From Perkinsus chesapeaki (taxonomy: Eukaryota > Perkinsozoa > Perkinsida > Perkinsidae), in the NCBI GenBank assembly GCA_013115145.1, contig JAAPAO010000190.1, positions 1,771-55,795 of the forward strand: 54,025 nt of DNA, in the 5' to 3' direction. The notes beneath the pieces were generated by a model. That model had not been told where the DNA came from. It worked only from the letters and a program-made list of their open reading frames with translations, and did not search any database. Of the stretch, positions 1 through 11,300 are shown piece after piece; within the stretch, counting starts at the first letter, position 1; every line of letters begins with the position of its first letter. The translations under genes and the position numbers were made by a program.

Positions 1-42
1 GCCGGGCCCCCCCCGCCCGCGCCCCCCCGCCCCCCCCCCCCG

Positions 43-90
<48 letters not shown>

Positions 91-92
91 CC
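1..92. repeat. Poly-C low-complexity tract at window start
   Basis: The first 92 bases are almost pure C with a few interspersed G. Nothing else in the window resembles it and no coding frame or telomere-like unit is visible. This looks like a homopolymer artefact at a contig end rather than biology, but a genuine C-rich subtelomeric edge cannot be excluded from one read-out. Confidence 0.8.
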
Positions 93-2001
93 ACTGGCGC
101 CCACATTGCCCATGGAAAATTCGTGACGCGCGCGAAGATGGAGTGGCATAAGCTGGAGTCAATGACGACGCACCCTTAGTCGAGTACTAGGATGACCAAC
201 TACCTCACTGACGGTCAGCGCGCCGGGTGACAGATTCTGCCAGGCAGAAGCAGCTCGACGGATACTTAAAGAAGAACTGGTGGTCTACCAATGGTGGAGG
301 CCAGAGCCGGGGCCACTGGACGCTGAGCAAGCGAATGCGGTCGCTACGATATTTCCGGTGGTTCGACCTGAGAGTAAGTCAACAACCATAAGACCATGTG
401 TTGATCCGAGGCGGGCTAGTGCCTGCTCACCTAACCTATTGTAGAGCGAGAGGACCACGGCTGGTCTACCATCGGTACCTGCGGCGATTGGGCAGCTATC
501 GGCGATTGATGTATATATCAGCGAAATGTGGGGCTCTGAATTCAGGGTATACCGCCGTTCATACACGATCAAGCATACTATGCTTGATCCAAGATCATTC
601 CATCCAAATTGCAGTTCGTCCAGGATCTTTCCATCCAAGAAAATTCGATTGTTTCGTCCAAATTATTGGATTGATTTTCGTACACGTATTATTCGGACAA
701 CTGTTCTCCATCCATGTGCGTTTCAGACAAAGATGGTTCAGACAAAAACTGTTAGTCACTGTACGAGCTCGGCTCGTTTGAGCCGGGCTCGAACAGCCTC
801 ATGTGCTCATATGCTCGTAGACTAAGATCCTTAGTCTAAGAAGAGAAGCACAGGAGCACCTGGATTTGAAATCCAGCTGTTGAAATTCAACGAGGAAGAT
901 GACGTGAGAGAATATAACCTATTTTGGGCGGCGGTTGCGATTGCCCTGATTCTGGAGTCCAGAACACGCCTCACAACGTATGTTCCCAATTGCAGTGAAA
1001 CTGGTGCTCCATTGGAGTCCAATGACTGGAACAGCTCCGATATCGGTCTGAGGTTCTTCCAGAACTCTTATGTTTTGAGAAAAACTGGATAATCCAAAGA
1101 TGTGGGTCGTCGCAGTCAGTACACGGCTTGACAGTTCCAATTGGAACGAAGGGTTCCAAAACAGAATAATGCGCTCGAAGGTATTAACCACGGACTTAAA
1201 GCAGGTAAAGGATCCAATTTGATATTTAATTCATATAATAGTGATAGCCAGTTTGTTTATCTGATGAACTTTATCAACTTTATAATTTAACTATATCAAA
1301 TTGGGCAAGTGTATTCAATCGACAAATTCATTTACTTTCGAATTTCGCATCTGCTGCAGGTGACCTGCAGTCGTTTGGTTCTTTCTCCTCACTCGGGTGC
1401 GAAGTTTAAGCTCAGTGGAAGGTACTCCGGGCCCCGGAGTCCGGGGAGGAGTAAATCGAGTATAGTTGGCGTATTGGTAGTGGGACCTGACTGTATACCG
1501 TGAGATTGAGGGTTCCCCTCTTGGTAATTGCAGTACTGCACGCCTAGCAAGTCTAAAACTGTCAATTAAGAGGATTTGCTCAATTGATTGCAGTCGACGA
1601 TTGCCAATGGTTCATCCTCTCCCGCAAAAGGTCCAGGCTCAATATCATGCTTGGGCTAAGTAAAACTTGTCGTAGTATAAGCCTTGTATTGTACAAGGCT
1701 CAACACTAAGTGTTGAAGTTGGCCGAGTTTGAAACACAGAGTATGGAGTTCTGTCCGAAAAAAAACTGCATGTAGGCTTGAGGGGACCTACTTCACTTGG
1801 CGATTTTTCTCGGGGTAATTCTTGAGCGCTACTCCTAGAGTGGTATGTCCCCGTAATGAAATACATGCAAAGTTCGTCGAGTCGACGATATTAAACAAGC
1901 TAGAAATATGTGATACTTAGACACTGCAGTCTGAAATGAGGTTCCTTGGATAACAGCAATAGATATCGGCATGGAACATACAATGTACAACAACCATTGA
2001 C
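93..2001. other. Stretch without a supportable gene
   Basis: Only short open frames without motifs, signal peptides or convincing splice chains are present on either strand. Around 950-1170 there are several short imperfect inverted repeats built on the words TGGAGTCCA and TTCCAATTGGAA, and a GC-rich palindrome (CTCCGGGCCCCGGAG) lies near 1425-1440. I see no transposase, tRNA or rRNA signature. Confidence 0.5.
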
Positions 2002-5000
2002 TTATTCTTCATCATCTCCATCATCCTCGAAATCAAACTCGTCATAATCTAAGCAATACACACCGTATGAGTGGTTAGTAATGCAAGTGGAACCTTCAAA
2101 GTCACTGAAGAGGTCTGCCGCGGCTTCAATGATATCATCTACTGTTCGACTAGCTGTCTCATGTTGAACATCTCTTTCCATATCTTCTATTGTCACATGA
2201 CTGCTACAGTCATAAACTGACGAAGCCTAAGAATGTTAACATGAGCCAAAATGCACATCACCCTCCCCCAATCGACGGAGACCTATAGCTTACCCTATCA
2301 TCAATCTCCTGTGTTTCTCTTCTAGAATCAAGGTATCTACATTGTCCCCTCATACAACTCCTATGGAGGCCTTACCCGGCACAAGAAGTCTCTCTGTTAG
2401 TTAACGCTACATTCAATGCTCTCAGTATCACGGCTCGTGCACGCTCTCGATCGGTCGCAGGTTGCTTTGTAGGGGAATGTGAGGGCTCATAATAATACGA
2501 CGAAGAAGTAGAGGCTTGGCCCTACATTTGCAACCATACATCCCTGAGGCTTCCTCAACCTACCCATAAAGTATCATCATTTTTATGTTTGCTCTTGGCC
2601 ACTAGACTGGGCGAAGATGCGCTTCCACTGAGATGCCCGTGTTGCTCGTCTTTATACTGACTCCGAATTCGTGATGACCTATATAGCTGTAAAGCCTGCT
2701 GCTTAATCTAGCCTTACTTGGCCGAAAGTCGTTCTTTTGCTTTCATTTTTTCCACTAGAGGATGCTGTCTACCGTCCCTATTATAAGCGTGTGCGCTTGA
2801 CTGGACCATATACCTGATAATTGCTAAGTAATCCCCTACCAAACACTCAATGACCTCATATGGCGCCGATAGTCCTTTTCGAGTCGCGCTGTACTGTAAT
2901 AAGGCCGCAGTCGTTCGAGACGGTCAAGTAAGGCATGATTCTCCTGATCAACGAATTTGATTTTATTATAATCGATACTTCAACCATCGTTATGCGGAAG
3001 AGCTCCTTCTTTCGATAGTCCCTATTCAAGCTCACCGGTCCAAGCCTTCTTTTTGCCCCCTAATAACATTTTATCACTATGCTGTGATAATCAAGAGTAC
3101 CAAAAGCTCTGGTGGCCTGGTCATCGTCTGTGCTATACTTTGAATCATTTTCAAGTCGTTAAATGCCGACTCTGTTATTTGACCTGCCCACAGCCTTCCC
3201 CCTCCTATCCACCCCTAGAGACTCACGTTTCTTCGCGTAATAATCTCGGCCGTATAGTGTGAGATGCCTATGCTCCGCCGGTCGTCTAGTATCTAACATA
3301 CGCAACACTATTAACAGTCAACGGTCACATAAGGCTAGTGACCTATGCTCGGCTGCATTTTCCGGATTGTTTCCCGGTGCTTTTGCTGTTGCCTTTGCAG
3401 AGCTCTGCGAGCTATCAATGAGTTACCGTGGGACACATCAGTCCTCTTTTGTGATACGCCTAGCATATCGACATGTAAGCTGGAACAAGAGAAGATTCCC
3501 AGCATTGACAAACAAGACACTTCCCTTCTGTCAAGTAACGAGGAGCGAAGAGGGAGCAGCAGCACGATGATGATGTAATATTATATGATAAAGTAGCTGC
3601 GGGCGTTGGTACACTCCAAACGTCCGTCTTAATGATAATACAAAACTATTATAACTTAGTAACGGTAACAGGAGGCGGCGAAGATCCTCCGCGGTGGCTT
3701 GCATCATCATCATCATCCTCAGACGTAATGCCGCTAATAGACGGGGGAGACGATCTACAATAGGCAAGCGTAAGTACACCGCCTTTATGTTGATGGAGGC
3801 TTTTTATTGATCTATACGTTACAGTATGAAAGCCTTCATTAACGACTAGAGCGCCTCTATGAAATACAAACTCTTCAGAGATCTATTTCCCCGATAACAC
3901 TATCAATCCTGCGAATAGGGTTGGCAGTTTGGCATAGTGAGCGAATAGGCGAGTCGCTTTCACGAATAAGACCATCACTACAGCATATATAGTGGAGAAA
4001 GGTAAAAACGAGTAATGTATTTTACAATATACTGGATTGCCAACAAGCCCAACCGTGTAGTTTGAGTCTCATCCAAATCGTAGTACATCGGGTGTAATCC
4101 ACATGAATTCTGTTAGGGAGCTCTAGCATCACATCATCCAACAGCATATCGATTAACATGTTTCGGTACACCTTGTAGACCTCGTTCACCGACTATCGAT
4201 ATGCCTTGATCCGTGATCCCCGCAATAGTGAACGACCACCCCGTTGTATAGTACCTATTTCGCACATTCCCTTCCACTGAAGAGCTTCGTGGACTCGTTT
4301 CCTCGATCGACCTGAGGATGCTATTGCTGATTACCTATAAGCCTAACGAGCTTAACTATTACCCGTCACCATCAGTGATCTGTCTCTCGGGGGTCGCCGG
4401 CTCTCCTTGTTTTGGCCGTAAGATATCTTTCAACACCTCAACCTCTTGAGAATCAATACTATATGCATCGGACGAGAACTCCGAGCTAGTAGCTTGCAGT
4501 GCCATTAACTCAGCCTTTGCTGATCGAACCGGAGCCTACCATCAAACACCTCATAACTGTAGCCCAAGCCATTACCGTTAATACTACCGTTAAATCGATG
4601 AATATCTCATTAGTACTGATAGCACTAGAGTTAATACTCTCTGCATCATCCCCTCTCTGAACACGATTGCCGGCTCCTACAGTGCTAGTTGGTGACGTTA
4701 TCGTCAAGAGCTCCAACTTTGCTCGATTAGTCGTTTCTGCACCATGGCGATACATAAGACGGTCCCTGAATGCTTTTACCTTTGTGTGGCTGTAGACGAG
4801 CATTACCCCCCTCGGACAAAGGGAACTCGCTACTATCATTCTGCAAGCTGGACCGAGACCGTCTCTCATTAGAGCGTTCCTACAATAGTAAAGTTTTATT
4901 CTTTCGCGTATTAAGAAACAGCGTTGTAGTAGCTTAACCCCTATACACCCTCCTCTACTACCTTCTCGACAGAGTAGCCTCCAGCCCCTGTAGAAGGCGT

Positions 5001-5111
5001 CATCTCCATCGTTGCCCTTTGCTGCTTCCGCCTGTCAACTGGTGTAGTGGCTGCTGCATGATGCGTTACTAGCTCCTCGTTAGTTTCCGGGGTTGAACAT
5101 CCGCAACCCAT
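2002..5111 (-). CDS. Putative N-acylated coiled-coil protein, acidic C terminus (multi-exon, partly resolved)
   Basis: The product is unrecognised. The proposed start at 5111 gives MGCGCS, which fits the known MGCxxS signal for N-myristoylation plus palmitoylation. Exon 1 (5111-4962) runs to residue 50, then an 82-nt GT-AG intron (4961-4880) leads to a Ser/Arg-rich exon. Further downstream on the same strand I see coding-like pieces without a fully solved splice chain: a segment near 4500-4370 containing EVEVLKDILRPKQGEPATPE, a Gln/Arg-rich helix near 3450-3340 (ARRALQRQQQKHRETIRK), a helical piece near 2980-2860 (ENHALLDRLERLRPYYSTAR) and a last exon ending in an Asp/Glu-rich tail (DEFDFEDDGDDEE) with its stop at 2002. 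I infer a membrane-anchored coiled-coil protein. These pieces could instead be two genes. The gene diverges from the secreted-protein gene at 5542. Confidence 0.45.
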
Positions 5112-5541
5112 TAAATCAACAACAATGAATGAAACTATTGAATATATTCTACCATCCAATCCATTTGAACCCTCCATTCCTCCCACCATGAAATGTTATG
5201 ATCAGCTTATGACACTTTTATAATATTTTCAATCCCATTAGTTGGCTAATAGCAAGGGCTGTACACTAAAAGTCACTACCATCACGAATTTCCGTATCCT
5301 GCCACAGTAAACTCTATCCGTTTTACACCGCCGCATAACCAACGGTTCACATTTTGTGACTGACAGCTCCTTGAGAGCTATCTTCAATCAATACTTAGCG
5401 TCTAACCTTGGAAAATACACTCCACACGTGGATGCTCAGATGAGGTATAATCGATTATAATGGCGGGCGCTAGCTACGGCGCACTTTGCTGCGCTCGAAC
5501 CTATTGGCCTTCCGGTTCAGCAATTGGTGAGAATTCCGATC

Positions 5542-6120
5542 ATGAATATCATTCGATTGACATCAATCGCCTTAGTCACCCTTCCCGTGATATTTGCTAG
5601 TAAGAAGAGGCGAACTAGATCTACTAGGAGCTTCAACTGCAAGTACTCTAAGTGCACCGATGATGCCGTTTTTATAGACTCTGAGGATTCTGATGACGAT
5701 GCATTATCAAAATGGGTACACGTATGCCCGCTTTCCCCCACTGGACTGGACTCGAGTGGCTCAAGCTTGTCATCGGAATTCGGCGGTGAACGCTGTGTCA
5801 GTGTCGACCTCGAGTGCAATGGGCAGACGAATGGACGAGAATGCAGATCCGACAACTATTATGTGACCCTCACTGTAGCACCCAGTCCAGCTCGTCTTTG
5901 CTCGGATGACGGAATAGTAAGCCCTAAGCTACCAGGTCATCGCAATAAGCAGAGCGGAAGAATCGATATATATCCTAGCGAGGACGATGAGAAAATGCAA
6001 ACTTTCTTGAGAGGGCTCGCGGGTGCCCTAGGAACTGATAAAGTCGAGCTTCAGAACATTCACCTCGAAGCCGACGCTAATAATAGACTAAGCTTTTACA
6101 TTGTCGATGATTTCATTTAA
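5542..6120 (+). CDS. Small secreted cysteine-containing protein
   Basis: A single-exon frame of 192 residues. The methionine at 5542 is chosen because it starts a clear signal peptide (MNIIRLTSIALVTLPVIFAS), after which a basic patch (KKRRTRSTR) follows directly. The mature part has about eight cysteines, acidic Asp/Ser runs (residues about 45-60) and ends in a short mixed segment (LSFYIVDDFI). No known domain is recognised. By its signal peptide it should enter the secretory pathway. The basic patch just after the predicted cleavage site could be a processing site, which is inference. No intron is needed. Confidence 0.6.
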   Translation: MNIIRLTSIALVTLPVIFASKKRRTRSTRSFNCKYSKCTDDAVFIDSEDSDDDALSKWVHVCPLSPTGLDSSGSSLSSEFGGERCVSVDLECNGQTNGRECRSDNYYVTLTVAPSPARLCSDDGIVSPKLPGHRNKQSGRIDIYPSEDDEKMQTFLRGLAGALGTDKVELQNIHLEADANNRLSFYIVDDFI

Positions 6121-6345
6121 GTCAGTGTAATGTGTTAATATGATGTTCGTGCACATGTGTTGTAATGTTATCGCCAAACTGTTGAGCTCGTAAATGTCTC
6201 GTTCTGTGACGCTGTACATTTCTCACCAACGTGACGTGGTAGGATGCAAATATCGCCAAAACTGGATAATAATTATCACTACGCACGATCTGAGAATCAC
6301 TCTCCTTAGTCCAAGAAGCTCTTTTATAAACAATGCTACTAGAGT

Positions 6346-8017
6346 ATGTCTAAGAGTATAAGAACAGCTGGTAAGACGAATCAACGACCGCCAACTAGTC
6401 CTCGTGAGGGCATCCTCGGCATAATGACCTTCAACACATGGCTCATTCCAGTGAGTTACAGAGACAGATACAACGTCCTTTGATAACGCACACAGGTCCG
6501 CGCCAACTTTCCGTGCTGCCTGGATTTTGACTTACCTTTGCGAGCTAAGCGAGTCTCTGATCACATTACAGAATCCGTATTCAAAGACGACATAGATGTA
6601 AGCAATTCCAGCTTCCTAATGGCGCAGATCGCAGTGCAGATTGTGGCTCTTCAAGAGGTTTGGTCTGGCTCGCAATCTGTGGTGGCTAGCTGCATTAACT
6701 GCCTCTGTTGCTGTCGAATGTTTCAACGTGGTAAAGTCCTGAAGTCGCTCAAAGAAGGTAACTACGTCCCATGACTGAGATGTTTTCATATAACCAGTAT
6801 TCAGGTACACACCTACACTATCATACAAAAGCCCACGGCACCTGGCCATGTGAGTGTACGATGAAGTTCTTAGACTCTGGTCTGATGGTTATGTCAAAAT
6901 GGCCCATAATAACAGAAGAGTGCGTCTCTAAAAACCGGGATATCTTCAGATTTCGCCGTGCTTGCAGGTTCTCTCGATTCACGGATGCTACCAGCGAGGA
7001 CTCCTTCGCATCAAAGGGTGCACTCTGTGTTGTTTTGGACCGCGGAAAGGACGTAGGTCTCTCAGGCAGCATGTCAAAATGCCACTGAATGATTCAGTTG
7101 ATCATCGTGGTTACAACTCATATGGATGCTGGAGATGATGCTACTGTCAAACTCAAGCAGCTTGTAAGGTTTGTCCACTGAGTTCATTGTACCCTTCCTC
7201 AGAGGCACGCACTCAACTTATACCGTAACGTTCGAAAGAGAGCGTGAAACGAGAAAAATGGGAGAAAGCGTGACATCACAGCTGCATTCTTCACAGGAGA
7301 TTTTAATATAGATGGCACTGAGCGAGAGCACAACTCAGTTGTAAACACCATGTCATCATAGTGTCAATAATACCATTGCCAGGGACCGGAGGGAGAATCT
7401 TTATATGCACTCACACGAAAGGAAATGGAAGAGGCTGACTTTACCGATTCTTGGGCCGAGTTTGCGCGGCAAGAAGGGTACAAGAGACCACAGTCCTTCG
7501 TTGGCGATTGGAGCGACCTGCGCAATTCTATCATTGCATGTTATGGGGCAACAAACGATCAAGTAGTCAGCCGCCTCACTCAAGGCTCGTAATCAGTTCC
7601 TTTCAGAGCATACCTTCATTTCCAACAAGGCTTGATTATATTTGGGCATCACGCGTTGCTGGTGCAGTACAGGTGGAAGTAGCCCCTGGCCAACAACAGA
7701 TGGATAACACCCATGAACTGAAGGTAGGCCCTCAGCTGGCACTGCGTTAACTGATAGACTTCCTTGTTAAGCTGGTAGACGTGAAAGTCGCTGATGCTAC
7801 ACTATGGCGAGGCAACTTACAATTGCGTAATGACATCGAGAACGTAGAGTGCCCTGATGCGCAGGACTGTTCAGAGAAGAAACATTTACTGGACGAGTAT
7901 CATGAACAGTTTATGTGAGCGCTCCTGTTCATTTCCTGTTTGCGACGGTCCACATTTAGTAACCGTACTTCGGATCATGCCTCGTTGACTACCAAGGTGA
8001 GACTTAAGAAGATTTAA
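6346..8017 (+). CDS. EEP-family phosphodiesterase, neutral sphingomyelinase-like
   Basis: A member of the endonuclease/exonuclease/phosphatase fold, closest in layout to neutral sphingomyelinases (hydrolysis of sphingomyelin to ceramide, Mg-dependent), though the substrate cannot be read from sequence. Twelve exons: 6346-6450, 6496-6597, 6640-6757, 6805-6919, 6968-7052, 7098-7163, 7203-7224, 7282-7337, 7383-7562, 7607-7723, 7772-7914, 7960-8017. They join to 1,167 nt (388 aa). Catalytic motifs appear in order: N30 in TFNTW, E75 in LQEVW, DSGLMVMSKWPI, H183 in TTHMDAGDD, D211/N213 in TGDFNID, D293 in RLDYIW, and the closing SDH at 374-376. The SDH lies in the last exon, after a 45-nt intron that otherwise looks like a stop (TGA at 7916). 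A cysteine cluster (CINCLCCC) follows the glutamate motif. No signal peptide is visible, so it is probably cytosolic or membrane-peripheral. It converges on the coiled-coil gene ending at 8337. Confidence 0.85.
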
Positions 8018-8336
8018 CATTACAAGGTGCTTACGCATGAATCATATGACATTTGCTGTCATTGTTGTTTATTACTGAAGAGAGGTTTTGTTAGTATAAA
8101 CACTTCGAATGAACGAGTGAGGAAAAAGCGTGCAACGGGAGATGTTGAGATAACACATGTCAGAACGAGTTAAGACAGTGAAGGGCATGTCCGAATGCTT
8201 GAAGATAGTGCAGGGTGTATCCAGTTAGGGGTTTCGTTCGCTCGACTGGTAAGCTACAGTACATCTAGATTTACAGCAGTAGCGCCGTCTAATATCTTTT
8301 CGAGACGCAGTGCAACGCAAGACAATAACTGCTGAA

Positions 8337-11300
8337 TCAAGCAACATTATCTCGTTCATGACTCATTGAAGCTTCAACTTTAGTCTTCATCAACTCAATC
8401 TTTAACGCTGATATCTCTCTAGCATAAGTTCGGGAATTGCTGAGCAGCTCAGCTTCCAGACTCTGAATGGTGGTCGGACCGTGCCCTCGAGGAAAGCATC
8501 TCAGTTTATCACCTCTATGCGGGACTTCATCATCTTGTTTCTCTCAGCGAACTCATCTCTCGTTCGCTCAAGTTGTGCAATCTCAGAACGCAGCTCCATC
8601 GAGCTACCGAATTCAGCAATCTACACACAGCAATACCGCGATCCGCGCTTTTGGACAAGTTGAAGCTGGAGGGCGATCCCGTACCTTTCCAGCGGTCATT
8701 TTTTCACGATTCTCTTCGCTTCGTATGGCGTTGAGTAACTCTTTTATCTCCTTGTCTTTAGCCCTGATCATTTCCCTATTATTTTCATTCTCTCTCCTTT
8801 GCTCTTCGGCCTTTACTTTCTGCCTATATCGAACTGTATCGCTGCATGGGTAACGACCTCACTTATTCTTGAGATCGCTTATTTCAGAGTTGAGCATGTC
8901 ATTAGCAGCTTTCAGTCGAGTGAGCTCGCTCAGTATACCGGAAGACTTGCTCGTCTTCTTCACGGACCTCTCAAGTAGCTGCAAGCATCGTCCGCAAGAC
9001 ACGCTATGCACACAGTGACACACCAATTCCAGTTTGCTGATTATCTTTTCTTGTGACTTGATAGTTGCCTCGAACTTTGGCAGCTTCGCAGCCCTTTCCT
9101 GGAGATGTTGGTGTTGTTTTGCCAGACTAACCTGTCATTCAAATCGACTGATTGAGTGTGCTGTCCTCCGCTACATGTGCGCGTTCCAATTCCTCTAGTC
9201 GGTGCCGGTCGGCTTGTGCTCGTGCTAGCTCCTCGCTAGCCCCCTTCAGTCGCCTTCGCAGCTCGTCCACTGCTGCCCTCTCAGTGCGATATCTAAGACC
9301 GCCACCTCATTGCACTCTTGTGTGCTACTGGACAAACTTGTTAAGGGTTTCCTGGAGTCTCGCTACAATCTGAGTGCTAGACAGGTTGCTCAAAGCCGCC
9401 TCTAGAACGGGGTCTGCCGAGTTGCCTGATAACGGTTGCGGTTGGGCTGCGTATCTTGGTACGTGATTACCCGCGCCCGCCGTCGCCTCGTCCCACATAT
9501 TTTTCTCTTCGTCTATTCTGCTACGTAGTTCTTCATTCTCCTGCTTAACCGCTTGGAGTTGTTTAGCAAGACTGCTAACTTCAGCTTTTGCTTGTTCAAG
9601 GGATTCGGCCTGAGCTCAGGAGGATTCGATCGGGCTCATGACCATAAAAACAATGTGCCCTTACGCGTCTTGTATATTCTTTCGCTAAGTGTGCGTTGAC
9701 CTGTTCTCGGTCCCTCGCGATTGCCAACACGGTCTCGACTGTATCATCACTAGGCCGTGCAGGGCCACGGTTCGTTCCTTTGACTTCTAAGGGTTATGAT
9801 AAGCAAGAAGGCGTACGCTGCACCACGTTCATCAGAGTGTCCAACATCATCAATACTCCCTGCAGCACCCATCGGCCAGGTGCGCAAGTCGACCTCTAGA
9901 GCTGCTGTGAGATGTGGTGCTACTAGAGGCTTGAACTCGACGTGCTGAGATTCTGGCTATTGGACTGCGAAGATGTGCTATGATACTCACACATGATTTC
10001 ACCCCTCCTGGTGGACTGTCACCTTTCCTTGGCAACTTTACATTACCAACAGCAACAGGATGGAATTCAGGAACGGCCGAGGTTCCCGATGATGGTATGC
10101 TTTCCGGGGCAAGCAACTACTGATCAAGTTGCCGAGCCATACAGAAGTGATTGTACGTGTAAGGTGAGACTCCTTGTCGAAGACGGGATTAACAACCTCA
10201 TCACAGAGCTGAACGCCTAGAGGGGCAGAAGCTGGCATTAGCATGTTTCTTACCCTCGCCAACTTGGTGCTATCGAAGTTCCAATAGACCCAGGTGTGAT
10301 ACAGACAAGTGGCGCGGCGGTGCCGGCCAGTCGTAGATCAGCAACGTTCTCTTTAAGAAACCTGAATTGATACGCTTGTTCCAGCAATAGATATGTTATT
10401 GTCACATTGTGAGCGATTGTGACTGATCATAGAAGAATGCTTGGAAGGACGGTTGAGGAGTTCCCCCTTCACCATTAGGATAGGTCGCCAAAATGGCCGC
10501 AGTAATTGCGTCTGGTAGACTACGAGAGAATAGGAACCGATGAATCTGAGCCAATCGTTCCAGCTAAATGGAGTGTTACGTGACCTTCATCTCGAGCAAC
10601 AGCTGTTCATTGCCCTCCTTAAGGTTAGTCAGAGGAGCTTCGTAAGCAACCGTGAAGCTCAGCTCTGCCTGAACAGCAAGTGACAAGAGGCAACCAGTGG
10701 TGTTCTTTACATGCGAGCCTTTGCCGTTCCCACGGTAACCGGAACGTGCCAGTATATGAGCCTGCAAAGGGCAGGCGTGGTGTGGCTCTGTGGGCGTGGG
10801 GAGGTTTTAATGAGATCTTACCTGTGAGAATGGATCCAGCACCGACGGCTTGAAAGTTAGGTTCAAGAGCTCTCGTGAGGAGTTTTTCGTTTGTAACTGA
10901 ATTGAGAATCTTTTAACCTGATCGACGGTGACATACCAGTAAGGAGAACTGAACTGTAGTGTCCTCTACCTTGCGAGGCCGGCAGATCGGTAGAACCTAT
11001 ACTTTCATCACGATAAACTTACGACTAAGCATAGCCTCACCAGCTCCTCATTGATATCACAACTACCCTCCCAATCGTCTACTGTACATCTCAGAGTTGA
11101 GCAAGAATACAGGACAGCCCCGTCAGTTGTCCTCAATAGCTTAGCTAGTATCACACAGCTCGCAAGATTATCCTTGGAAGCTGACAGGATGAAGAGTTCG
11201 TCCGCAATGGTATGACTTTAGCGTACACGAGTTCAATCCCCGGACGCGGTGAAATATGAAACGAATTCTTCCTTCACTTTGGACATCAGCTCGGGTCTCC

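Noticed and set aside
1-92. Telomere
   Set aside because: No periodic unit is present; it is nearly pure C and looks like a homopolymer artefact.
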